DNA of 64,000 nt, from the NCBI GenBank assembly GCA_016713565.1, contig JADJOX010000003.1, forward strand, positions 1-64,000, in the 5' to 3' direction. A program made the position numbers and the translations under genes. Shown piece after piece: positions 37,287 to 45,596 of the stretch. Source of the DNA: Ignavibacteriota bacterium (GTDB lineage Bacteria; Bacteroidota; Ignavibacteria; Ignavibacteriales; Melioribacteraceae). The notes under the pieces are model-generated. The model saw only the letters and a list, made by a program, of their open reading frames with translations. It was not told the origin of the DNA and ran no database searches. Numbering within the stretch: the stretch's first letter is position 1; every line of letters begins with the position of its first letter.

Positions 37287-38510
37287 CTATTTTATTAAAA
37301 GCATCTTTCGTGATTGAACAAAATTACCAGCTTTGATTTGATAATAATAAATACCGCTGCTTAAATTACTTGCATCAAATGTAACCTTATAATTACCGGC
37401 TTCTTTAGATTCATTAACTAATTCAGCAATTTCTCTTCCTAATATATCATAGACTTTTAATGTTACAATACTTTTTTCAGGTAATTGATAGGAAATGGTT
37501 GTTGTTGGATTAAACGGATTAGGGTAATTTTGAGATAGAGAAAATTTAAATAGCAAATATTCTGTTTTTTTATTTATTCCGGTAATCAATTCTGATAACG
37601 AACGTCGCCATACACCGCTTTGATCTGCACCGGCAAAAAGATATGAACCACTAACCGCAAGCACCTGAATACTTTTAAATGTCAATCCTTCATTAACTTC
37701 AGTCCAATTCGAGCCATTATCTGTGGACAAATAGACACCTCCACCGTATGTTCCTGCAAAAAGATTAGAGCCACTTGTAACCAGAGAGTAAACAGGATAA
37801 AATGATGTAATTCCATTATTAACAGCTTTCCATGTTATACCGTTATCGGTTGATAGAAAGATTCCGGCATTACCTGTGCCAGCAAATAAATTTGATCCAA
37901 TATTTGCAAACGAGTAAACGTATTTATTAAGTCCTAATATTGAAGTCCAGTTAGCTCCATTATCGGTTGAGAGAAATGCCCCGCCTCCGCGGGTTCCAGC
38001 ATATAAGTTAGTACCATTTGCAAATAAAGTACGTATAAGTGTATTTGTCAATCCTTTATTTATTGATGTCCAGCTTACACCGTTATCCGTGGATAAATAT
38101 ACTCCACTGTTGGCATCGCCAGCAAATAAATTTGTACCGATTGATGCAAATCGGTAAACATATGCTACAGTAATCCCAGTTACGGTCCAGCTTAATCCAT
38201 TGTCAGTTGAACGATATACTCCTGCATCATTTTCTGCTGCAAAAATATTTGAACCATCCGCAAAAAGTACATCAATCTGTCTTGCCGGTAAGCCAGTACT
38301 TACATTAAACCAGTTAACACCGTTGTCATTAGTAAATATCACTCCCACACTATCATAACGTGCATTATATGAAGCAAAAAAACCTTGGTTATTTTCTGCA
38401 AAACCAGTGACCGTTGAATTATTAGCTCCATTTGTTTGAATCCATTGAGAGTAGCAAATTCTTGAAAATAATAAAAGACAAATAATTAAATATTTGGGAT
38501 AGGTGTGCAT
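37287..38510 (-). CDS. BNR/Ycf48-like repeat protein with T9SS sorting domain
   Basis: 407 residues: signal peptide (to about CYSQ, residue 21), then seven repeats of the kind 'SNLFAG...GVYLSTDNGxSWT' spanning ~25-310, i.e. a sialidase/BNR or photosystem-assembly-factor-like beta-propeller, and a C-terminal type IX sorting domain (LSQNYPNPFNPTTTISYQLP, VYDILGREIAELVNES, LSSGIYYYQIKAGNF, SRKMLLIK). The Asp-box (STDNGxxW) is structural; no sialidase catalytic residues can be identified, so it may be a binding or adhesion protein at the cell surface. A decayed paralogue lies at 6730-7638. The leader has the shared inverted element. Confidence 0.9.
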   Translation of the reverse strand: MHTYPKYLIICLLLFSRICYSQWIQTNGANNSTVTGFAENNQGFFASYNARYDSVGVIFTNDNGVNWFNVSTGLPARQIDVLFADGSNIFAAENDAGVYRSTDNGLSWTVTGITVAYVYRFASIGTNLFAGDANSGVYLSTDNGVSWTSINKGLTNTLIRTLFANGTNLYAGTRGGGAFLSTDNGANWTSILGLNKYVYSFANIGSNLFAGTGNAGIFLSTDNGITWKAVNNGITSFYPVYSLVTSGSNLFAGTYGGGVYLSTDNGSNWTEVNEGLTFKSIQVLAVSGSYLFAGADQSGVWRRSLSELITGINKKTEYLLFKFSLSQNYPNPFNPTTTISYQLPEKSIVTLKVYDILGREIAELVNESKEAGNYKVTFDASNLSSGIYYYQIKAGNFVQSRKMLLIK

Positions 38511-38557
38511 TTAGCCTCCAAATAAAATAATAAAAGTATTTAGATTAGAACAGTCTG

Positions 38558-38632
38558 CTTCGGGAGAGATATCTGTAGTTATGTGGTTTGAAAATTATAA
38601 AACGAATTCTTAATTCTACTCTCTCGGAGTAG
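38558..38632 (-). promoter_or_regulatory. Shared upstream inverted element, copy 4 (BNR gene)
   Basis: The plus-strand arms CTTCGGGAGAG (38558) and CTCTCGGAGTAG (ending 38632) have starts 63 bp apart; the proximal arm is 48 bp before the ATG at 38510. Confidence 0.65.
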
Positions 38633-38840
38633 TGAAAAATTATTATACGTATCTTGCAAATTATTTTATTTATTGTCAATAATTATATTTAATTTTTATA
38701 AATATTTATTAAATAATAGACATAATGTGTTATTTCTTCAATCAGCGGAGCTTAACAAACAATTGCTGTAAAGCTGTTATTGAGGTAGGAGTTTTTAGAT
38801 TGGCTGAACTGCTGAGCTAAATTTAGATGCGAATATTTAA
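38621..38840. repeat. Long upstream repeat, copy B
   Basis: Matches copies at 10997 and 42506 (TTCTTCAATCAGCGGAGC, TTAACAAACAATTGCTG, TTAGATTGGCTGAACTGC). The far end differs: near 38850 it joins GTATTGTTTCATTTGCTCCC, which resembles the start and ribosome site of the RadC-like genes. Confidence 0.6.
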
Positions 38841-39034
38841 TGTATTGTTTCATTTGCTCCCTTTTGTAGTTAAAATTATTCATTGCGAGTCGGTTTAAAA
38901 TAAATACATTGATTTACGTTTTCTTTTTTGAATTGATTTAATATAATAATTACAAAAAATCTTTATTGATTTATGGCCTAATTATAATGTTGTAACTTTT
39001 TATTAAATCATTTATTAATAAAACATTATTAAAT

Positions 39035-40177
39035 TTATTTCGCTTGTTCTATTTGAACCCAACTTAAATTAGAACCAATATTTGGATTATAACTTGGACT
39101 TTCAGTAATAATGTATTCACCTAAATTATTTGCCCAAGCATGACCATAACCGGAAGGTAACTCAACTTCATTTCCTGTATACGGGTCATTATATCTTTCT
39201 ACACCTCTTATATTATCGCTAAAATTCTGAACTACACGATCATTTGCTTGTTGACGTCTTTCCCAATCTGAAAGCTGATCTTCTCTCAATTGAGTGCTGG
39301 AATTTGCTACAATTGTTCCTATTCGCCCTAATTCCTTAATTCCTTGAATAATCATCTGAACCATTTTTTCTTTTGTATTTACAACTTTTGCAAACCACTT
39401 TGGGTTGAGTTTGAATGAAAATATCATTGTTTGAAATATTTTGGAATTTGAATCTAGTTTTTGATATTCTGACTTGAACGAAAAAACATAGTCAATGTAC
39501 CAGTAATTAATAAAATAACCTGGTGAAAAATAACTGCCTGGTAAATTTGTAATAAATTGACTCACTACCCCAAACATTTCCTCTTCCATTTGAATATTAT
39601 TTTCTAAATATGTAAATCTTATTTTCCCTCCATCAGCAAAGGAATTAACACCTTCAGTTGGTTGTCCAATTGCTAATTGTTCCAATTCATGAATTTTGAT
39701 TTGGGTCTCTATTTTTAAATTGCGAACCCTATCCCTAAACGCAGGCAGTATAATATTTCTAAAAGCAGATTGTAAACTAATTGGCTGAGCTACTAATGTT
39801 CCAAAACGTAAGGATCCGGGTGGATTTGTATATAATGCGGTTTGATTATCTGTCCAAAAATAAGACTGAGTTGGAAAAAACTCCACCTGCTCTGATCCAT
39901 TAGGATTAAAAAAACGAAATTCTGATTGTGCTGGTAATGCTGGGTTAGATGACCATTTTATTCCCCCTTCAACTTTCCAACCTTTCGGTATGAGCAAACG
40001 GAATGCCTCAATACCAACCATAGGATCAATATATTTATATGTAACAAAAGTTTGTTGATTGCTTAAAGAAGGGTCATCATTAAATTTTAAATTAGAGCCT
40101 TTTTTTTCTAACGAATTATCACAACTTATAATTTGAAATATTATAAAGAAATAATAAATAAAATGTAAATTTTTCAT
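39035..40177 (-). CDS. Lipoprotein of unknown function (second gene of a pair)
   Basis: About 380 residues. I take the ATG giving MKNLHFIYYFFIIFQIISC (lipobox, Cys19), which follows AGGA, rather than a GTG 11 codons upstream. Early text reads YIDPMVGIEAFRLLIPKGW then GGIKWSSNPALPAQSEFRFF, and near the C-terminus ELPSGYGHAWANNLGEYI. The middle contains a helical, charged segment (IKIHELEQLAIGQPT). I do not recognise a named family; similar 'EAF..LIPKGW' proteins occur as exported proteins in several phyla. The gene begins 32 nt after the HEFFH-lipoprotein stop, so the two are co-transcribed. Confidence 0.75.
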   Translation of the reverse strand: MKNLHFIYYFFIIFQIISCDNSLEKKGSNLKFNDDPSLSNQQTFVTYKYIDPMVGIEAFRLLIPKGWKVEGGIKWSSNPALPAQSEFRFFNPNGSEQVEFFPTQSYFWTDNQTALYTNPPGSLRFGTLVAQPISLQSAFRNIILPAFRDRVRNLKIETQIKIHELEQLAIGQPTEGVNSFADGGKIRFTYLENNIQMEEEMFGVVSQFITNLPGSYFSPGYFINYWYIDYVFSFKSEYQKLDSNSKIFQTMIFSFKLNPKWFAKVVNTKEKMVQMIIQGIKELGRIGTIVANSSTQLREDQLSDWERRQQANDRVVQNFSDNIRGVERYNDPYTGNEVELPSGYGHAWANNLGEYIITESPSYNPNIGSNLSWVQIEQAK

Positions 40178-40209
40178 AAGAGTCCTCAAAATATTAAAAT
40201 TTAATGTCA

Positions 40210-42396
40210 CTAGTCTTCATAAAGCGAAATTGATATATAACTATCTTCATCACATTCGTTTCTAGTAAAAGAATAACTATAACCATTCCACCAAACCTGA
40301 TTATAACTTCTACTTACTACTTTTCCGCAAGTCGATTCACCTCCTCTCAATAAATATGTATCTGAATTGGTCCAATTATGTTCACCAAATGGAATATCTT
40401 TCACGCTAATATTACCATTTATATTATACCAACCTGGCCAACTAACTGTAAAAGTTTCATTATAAGTTAATATTGAGTCAAAATCATTAGTGAATTGGAT
40501 AGTTATTGAACCAGAATTTGTTACTGTCGTGCCTTCTTCCGGATAAGAATCAATTCTTGTTTTATTCCATGATGAAGAAAATGTAGTTTTTGTTGTAATT
40601 CCAATTTGGTTTGGAGCATCTGTTGTGTAAAATTCAAAATATGGATCTTCCCAGCTTGAATCAGGTGTAGTTCGAATAAAAAAACCTTTAACAGAAAGAT
40701 CAATAAATGCTCTTTTATAAGTTTTTACTATGTCTTCATTATTTTCAAGTTTAACATCCAATGTTAATGGCGATGTTGATGTATAAGGAGATTTACCTTT
40801 TGAATTTGTTACAATACATATTAAATCATAACCATTTTTTGCTAGTTCAGATATTTTTGTAACTTTTATCTCAGGGGAATATGAATTATCAACAAACTGA
40901 GCATTTTCACCTATCTTTTTTTTAAGAATTGTCAAATCATTATCAACGTCTGTTCCGTTAATTAATGTAAATAATAATTCGGAATTGTCTTTGAATGAAC
41001 CACTAAGTGAATACCTAAAATACCTTGCTGATATATCCGGATAATTTTCATCAATTGAAACATTTGTCATATTCGGAGTAATTGTCGTAATTGTTCCATA
41101 TGGGACACTTAGTAATTGAGTGTTATCCCAACGTGTATTTGTTAGATAATCTGTAAAAAATTTTTCAAGCCATATTTGAGGACTTTCAGTAGCAGATTTA
41201 ATTGCTTCAATAGAATTTTTTCCTTCTTTAATTTTTTCAAAAATCTTCCTAATAATTCCATTTCCATATTTTTGAGTTAAATAAATAAATACTCCTGACA
41301 TTCCATATCCATGATCCCTTGCTTTTTCAAAACTACCATCTGCACCTTTTTGGAATCCATTAAATGGAGCTGTTTTATGTGATGTATAACCGCTAGGTAA
41401 ATAATATGGATCAGACGAAAATAAAACCTCTGACCAACATGATGCGGCTTCCATTACCCAATAAAAGGGAAAGTCAATATTTGTAGCGTGAAAAGGACTT
41501 GAACGAGGGTCATATAAGTCTTGGACAAGATGAAAAAACTCATGTATACATACATATTTCACATTTGAATTAAATAAATAATCACTATCAATTTCTATAT
41601 CTCCATAATTTCGGCCTAATAATGAAGGGTTATAACATCCTACTACTCCAGAAGGCATTTTTTTTATAGATACATCAACAGGCCAATTGGTTCTATTATC
41701 ATAATTAAATCCTAATTCAGGTTCAATAAACTTCGAGTAAGAATTTTCTAAATATTCTCCTATAGTTTTCATAATATCGAGATTGGCTTGACCACTAGCT
41801 AACCATATAATTTTAAAATGATCTTGAGGAGTAGTAACTTGGGTATTTGAAAATATGCCACCAAGCTTTATTTTCTGTGTGCCGTTCACTATTGTTTTAT
41901 ATAGATTTATTTCATTAACTATCACTGGAATTGTTGCTAACAAAAATACGGAAGAATCGATTGCCGGAATTAGTTTATCTGAATAATCTTCAGCGGCAAA
42001 TGAAGGAATAAAGACATTCTCTCCAAAGGAAATATAATTGTTTGCTCCTAAATTACCCGATAATTTAATTCTTATGTTTATTGGTTTATTGTAATTATTT
42101 GGAAACCCTTCAACTATATATCTTGAAGTTAAACTATTCGAAGGATATGGATTTTCACTGTCATCAAGTGATAATTTCAGTTGAGTCGATTCACTTAAAG
42201 TTCCAGGTGATATTTCAAGTTTAAAGTCATCTGTTTTTAATACTCCGCCTCCTATGCCAATCGTTTTTTCTGCTAAATATTGGTTATCTGTATCTTTTGG
42301 AGCAGTTGGTTCTGAGTCTCTACAAGAAAATATTATAGTTATATAAAGGCATATAACTATAATCAAATTTTTACGAGATAAAATGCCAATTAACAT
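40210..42396 (-). CDS. Large lipoprotein with a zinc-metallopeptidase-like HEFFH motif
   Basis: 728 residues. Lipoprotein signal MLIGILSRKNLIIVICLYI ... FSC (Cys25). Residues ~45-130 resemble a ZU5/Ig-like domain (GGVLKTDDFKLEISPGTL). The motif KYVCIHEFFHLVQDLYD at about 280-295 has HExxH, with FYWVMEAASCWSEV downstream supplying a possible third ligand Glu. This resembles gluzincin-like putative metallopeptidases. The C-terminal ~250 residues are beta-rich and end in a cysteine-containing region (STCGKVVS, NECDEDS). No proven substrate. First gene of a pair with the lipoprotein at 39035; its leader has the shared inverted element. Confidence 0.78.
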   Translation of the reverse strand: MLIGILSRKNLIIVICLYITIIFSCRDSEPTAPKDTDNQYLAEKTIGIGGGVLKTDDFKLEISPGTLSESTQLKLSLDDSENPYPSNSLTSRYIVEGFPNNYNKPINIRIKLSGNLGANNYISFGENVFIPSFAAEDYSDKLIPAIDSSVFLLATIPVIVNEINLYKTIVNGTQKIKLGGIFSNTQVTTPQDHFKIIWLASGQANLDIMKTIGEYLENSYSKFIEPELGFNYDNRTNWPVDVSIKKMPSGVVGCYNPSLLGRNYGDIEIDSDYLFNSNVKYVCIHEFFHLVQDLYDPRSSPFHATNIDFPFYWVMEAASCWSEVLFSSDPYYLPSGYTSHKTAPFNGFQKGADGSFEKARDHGYGMSGVFIYLTQKYGNGIIRKIFEKIKEGKNSIEAIKSATESPQIWLEKFFTDYLTNTRWDNTQLLSVPYGTITTITPNMTNVSIDENYPDISARYFRYSLSGSFKDNSELLFTLINGTDVDNDLTILKKKIGENAQFVDNSYSPEIKVTKISELAKNGYDLICIVTNSKGKSPYTSTSPLTLDVKLENNEDIVKTYKRAFIDLSVKGFFIRTTPDSSWEDPYFEFYTTDAPNQIGITTKTTFSSSWNKTRIDSYPEEGTTVTNSGSITIQFTNDFDSILTYNETFTVSWPGWYNINGNISVKDIPFGEHNWTNSDTYLLRGGESTCGKVVSRSYNQVWWNGYSYSFTRNECDEDSYISISLYED

Positions 42397-42443
42397 TATA
42401 CCCCCGAATGCTGAACATTAAAAATTTTTATTTTCTATTTCTG

Positions 42444-42517
42444 CTTCGGGAGAGAATACCTGGAGTTTCGTGGAGTGTATTTCCTATAGAGTAACTTAAT
42501 TTTCACTCTCTCGGAGT
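42444..42517 (-). promoter_or_regulatory. Shared upstream inverted element, copy 5 (HEFFH lipoprotein)
   Basis: The arms CTTCGGGAGAG (42444) and CTCTCGGAGTAG (ending 42517) have starts 62 bp apart; the proximal arm is 48 bp before the ATG at 42396. Confidence 0.65.
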
Positions 42518-42760
42518 AGTGAAAAATTATTACATGTATTTTGCAAATAATTTTAATTATTGTCAATGATAATATTTAGTTTTTATAATTCACTATTTAA
42601 TATTAGATATTATGTGTTATTTCTTCAATCAGCGGAGCTTAACAAACAACCGCAAAAAAGCTGCTATTTAGGTAAGAGTTTTTTGACTGGCTGAACTGCG
42701 GAACTAAATTTAAAGACGAATATATTCCATCTCTGAGACTGCGTTCATCACCAAGATTTT
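42506..42760. repeat. Long upstream repeat, copy C
   Basis: About 250 bp closely similar to 10997-11250 over its full length, including the minus-strand open stretch (LGDERSLRDGIYS ... QFSQSKNSYLNSSF) and its conserved TAA. Confidence 0.6.
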
Positions 42761-43249
42761 AAAGTGTGTTTACAATAAGATTCTGTTAGTTATTTATTAA
42801 AACCTCAATGCCGGAGTTAAAATTTATATTCACATTATCTTAGCCTAATCAAAAAATGAGATCTGTAAACACCTTGAGAAATATTTGACTTAACAAGGTT
42901 AATCGGCTGCTTCATTAAATGTGACATATAAATACTACTTATGTTTAGAATGAAATAAAAACAGCCTCAAAGAGAAATCAATCCCTACAGAACTGGTCTT
43001 AATGAATTAGTTATTTATTTTTTATTCAGATAATAGAATTGATTTTTAGAGATACCTCGGCACTTCGCAATGGATTTTAGAAAAGGATTGTTATGGTGCT
43101 ATATAAGGATATCTAGAGATAGGTTTGACTATGTGGCTTATGGTAAATGACTTATATAAACTAACTTAGGATTTATATTTCATCTACAATTATTTATTAT
43201 ATCCTCTTGAATTTTTACATATTTTAGTGGTTGTACTTGAAATTTGCCG
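42761..43249. other. Intergenic, no gene seen
   Basis: About 490 AT-rich bases between the upstream repeat and the cupin gene. I see no open frame, RNA or repeat that I can support. Confidence 0.4.
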
Positions 43250-43606
43250 TTATTCATTATTTAATTTTAAAAAATCTCCATCAACAATTAATAACTTCGC
43301 ACCTTCTTTTGTTAGTGATCTATGCGTACTTAATTGATCTGATACTATATATGACATACCTGGTTTTAACAATGTTTCTTTTCCATCTTTAAGTTCATTT
43401 ATTACACTTCCTTCTATACAATAAACAAGATGTCCTTTTTCACACCAATGATCTGCTTTGTAATTTTCACTATACTCAACTATTCTAATTCTCAATCCAG
43501 CAAATTCTATGGTTTGCCAATATGCAATTCCAGTTTCACCTTTATGTTCAGTTTTTGGAATTTTCATCCAATCTATTGTTTGAAAAGGAATATTAGAATT
43601 ATTCAT
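43250..43606 (-). CDS. DHCW-motif cupin-fold protein
   Basis: 118 residues, a single small cupin domain. KADHWCEKGHLVYCIEGSV carries the D-H-x-C/W-C cluster that names the family, followed by LLKPGMSYIVSDQ and STHRSLTKEGAKLLIVDGDFL. The His residues and Glu may bind a metal. Function unknown. It is a lone gene between copies of the cassette-spacer repeat, last in the array on the minus strand. Confidence 0.85.
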   Translation of the reverse strand: MNNSNIPFQTIDWMKIPKTEHKGETGIAYWQTIEFAGLRIRIVEYSENYKADHWCEKGHLVYCIEGSVINELKDGKETLLKPGMSYIVSDQLSTHRSLTKEGAKLLIVDGDFLKLNNE

Positions 43607-43874
43607 TTCTCTAACCTTTTTATTAAATTTTCAAATACATGAAGGCATTGCACATAATCCGCCGCCAAAAACACAATTTTACTTAATAAAAAATGATTTA
43701 TTTTATTGAACAATGCTTAACTTTTTCCAACAAACATTTCGACTAAATTTTCTAAACCTTGTTCCCTTCAGCTAAATGCCAAACAAAAACTTCCTAACTT
43801 TATTTTTCAACTTCACCCGACATGTTTCTGCGGTCATTTGATTTTATAGTTAAATGCTTTTAGATATATGAAAA
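43607..43874 (-). repeat. Cassette-spacer repeat, copy 5
   Basis: Between the VOC and cupin genes. On the minus strand it starts GCATTTAACTATAAAATC, runs through AGCTGAAGGGAACAAGGTTT and ends AAAATTGTGTTTTTGGCGG then CGGATTATGTGCAATG. Same order of blocks as the spacers at 44637 and 46455. Confidence 0.6.
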
Positions 43875-44264
43875 TTATTTAGGTTCCCATAATTCAATTT
43901 TATTTCCTTCGGCATCTAAAATATGTACAAATTTTCCATAATCATAACTTGCAATACTATCAAGTATTGTTACACCATTTTCCTTAAGTTTTTCTACAAG
44001 TCCTTCAATGTTTTGTACCATGTAATTGATCATAAAATCTTTTTGTGATGGCGAAAAATATTCATCTCCATTTTTGAATGGTTTCCACTGAAGTGAATTA
44101 ATTTCCTCTGGATTATTAATATTTCTGTATTCAAAACTTGATGAACCCCAATCATTTATTTCAATCCCCAAGTTTTTGGTATACCATTCTTTTGTTTCTT
44201 TTAAATTATTTGAATAAAAGAATATTCCCCCAACTCCGGTAACTTTTGGTATTGCATCACTCAT
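43875..44264 (-). CDS. VOC (glyoxalase/bleomycin-resistance) family protein
   Basis: About 129 residues from the ATG at 44264, which follows AAAGGGAA; an upstream in-frame ATG at 44330 lacks a ribosome site. VOC pattern: VTGVGGIFFYSNNLKETKEWY, NLGIEI, FMINYMVQNIEGLVEKL and FVHILDAEGNKIELWEP (C-terminal metal-site Glu). These small proteins detoxify or bind small compounds such as antibiotics or methylglyoxal; the substrate here is unknown. Lone gene in the cassette-like array. Confidence 0.85.
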   Translation of the reverse strand: MSDAIPKVTGVGGIFFYSNNLKETKEWYTKNLGIEINDWGSSSFEYRNINNPEEINSLQWKPFKNGDEYFSPSQKDFMINYMVQNIEGLVEKLKENGVTILDSIASYDYGKFVHILDAEGNKIELWEPK

Positions 44265-44426
44265 TATTTTCCCTTTCGATTCATCTGTATAGATATTATT
44301 ATTTATTTTATTACTTGATGTAAAACTCAAAATTAGTAGTTAGAAAAGTTTAATAATTATTACTTTTTCATTTAATACGCTCTAAAATAATATATTAAAT
44401 TTAATTCTATAATTATATTTTTTTTA

Positions 44427-44474
44427 GCACATAACGACATGGCAAATTACCCGCCGTCAAAAAAAACAATTTTA
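44427..44474 (-). repeat. Cassette-spacer repeat, copy 4 (right end only)
   Basis: On the minus strand AAAATTG is followed by GACGGCGGGTAATTTGCC and ATGTCGTTATGTGC. GACGGC ... GCC.TGTC can fold, and GTTATG resembles an attC core. The upstream half of the spacer overlaps the coding tail of the 44475-44636 frame. Confidence 0.5.
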
Positions 44475-44636
44475 TTAAATAACGACCTGTCCCTTTAGGA
44501 ATGGTAAAATTACCGGAGCAAAGTTTAACTTTTCTTTAGCAAAATTTGCGCTTTCATAATCTAAATTCCAATCAAGTTGAGAAAAGGAATATCCATTAAA
44601 AAATATTATAAATAGTAAAAGTTCTATTCTTTTCAT
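44475..44636 (-). CDS. Small 53-residue exported peptide, cassette-like, doubtful
   Basis: ATG at 44636 gives MKRIELLLFIIFFNGYSFS, a good signal peptide, then about 34 residues ending FLKGQVVI. The last ~20 codons (NFAPVILPFLKGQVV) are encoded by sequence that elsewhere in the array is non-coding spacer, compare 46530-46570. It is probably the start of a former cassette gene truncated by the spacer repeat. Whether it is expressed is unknown. Confidence 0.35.
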   Translation of the reverse strand: MKRIELLLFIIFFNGYSFSQLDWNLDYESANFAKEKLNFAPVILPFLKGQVVI

Positions 44637-44842
44637 AATAATTCTCTTTTAACCGTATAACATCGTTGCCAATAATTACAATTTTACTTAATAACAACAT
44701 GTCCTTTTGAAAAAACTGCGCTTAACTTTCTGAACATTGTTCCCTTCAGTTTAATACAATAAAGAAACTATAAACTTTATTTTTATCGCGCTCACCCAGC
44801 TGAGCGACGCTGTCAATTGATTTGTTAGTTATACAGCGTTTA
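44637..44842 (-). repeat. Cassette-spacer repeat, copy 3 (most complete)
   Basis: About 206 bp on the minus strand. It begins GCTGTATAACTAACAAATC and TGACAGCGTCGCTCAGCTGG, contains AACTGAAGGGAACAATGTTC and AAAGGACATGTTGTTATT, and ends TTGGCAACGATGTTATACGG. GTATAAC at one end and GTTATAC at the other are exact reverse complements, as expected of attC R'' and R' boxes. Confidence 0.6.
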
Positions 44843-45481
44843 TTATTTTAATATTACTCCCCACTCTACAGAATAAAAATTTTGTCTAATCGCTATTTTT
44901 ATTTCGGGTTCTTTAAGTTGGATATTATTGTTTCTTCCTTTGATTAAATAAAATAATCTATAAAAATTATCTGGTTCTAAAGAAAAGTTAATTTCAATTA
45001 TTTTATCAAGTGAAGATTTATATTGAGGATATATTTCATAATATTCATAATCTGTCAACTTTGGAATCCAATATTCAATAAAATCATTTTGTTCTTTTTC
45101 ACTAAAACCAGATTCACTTAGGTTATTTACAAAAAATTTCTCAAGATATTCTTTTTTTATAATCCACCCATTTTCCATTTGGAATAAATCTGGAACACTG
45201 CATTCATAAAATAAATAATCATAAGTATTATTTATTTTACCATTTGTATCAACTTCTACTTTCCAAGAATTTTCATAAGCAGGTATACTTTCAATTATTT
45301 TTCCACCTTGAGGGAAATTTACTTCAACAGTAAGCGATTTTTTTTCGGATGGATATATATAGATATTTGGTTTATAAACAATTACTGAATCAATATCATC
45401 TTTTGGTTCGGTAGAATTTTTGCAGCCGAAATTCATAAATAATAATATTGGCAACAAAGCTAAAAAAATTATGATCTTCAT
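44843..45481 (-). CDS. Lipoprotein with 'KPNIYIYP' domain, unknown function
   Basis: About 212 residues from the ATG at 45481 (MKIIIFLALLPILLFMNFGC, lipobox Cys20). The ATG 25 codons upstream lies inside the spacer repeat and is not likely. Text KPNIYIYPSEKKSLTVEV and FPQGGKIIESIPAYENSW, then YLFYECSVPDLFQMENGW, recalls a family of exported proteins with 'KPNIYLYP' starts found in Bacteroidota and other phyla; role unknown. Lone gene in the array. Confidence 0.72.
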   Translation of the reverse strand: MKIIIFLALLPILLFMNFGCKNSTEPKDDIDSVIVYKPNIYIYPSEKKSLTVEVNFPQGGKIIESIPAYENSWKVEVDTNGKINNTYDYLFYECSVPDLFQMENGWIIKKEYLEKFFVNNLSESGFSEKEQNDFIEYWIPKLTDYEYYEIYPQYKSSLDKIIEINFSLEPDNFYRLFYLIKGRNNNIQLKEPEIKIAIRQNFYSVEWGVILK

Positions 45482-45596
45482 TTTATTACCTCTTTTTTGT
45501 ATAAAGACGTCGCGGCTAATTTGCCGCTCCAAATTTATTTTAAATCCTTTTTTCACTTTAGCATTAACCGGAAAAACATGTTTATAAAAGAATTAT
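45482..45596 (-). repeat. Cassette-spacer repeat, copy 2 (short)
   Basis: 115 bp. The minus strand ends GGAGCGGCAAATTAGCCGC then GACGTCTTTATACAAA before the start codon. GCGGC AAATTA GCCGC is a perfect small hairpin next to a TTTATAC core-like end. Confidence 0.5.
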
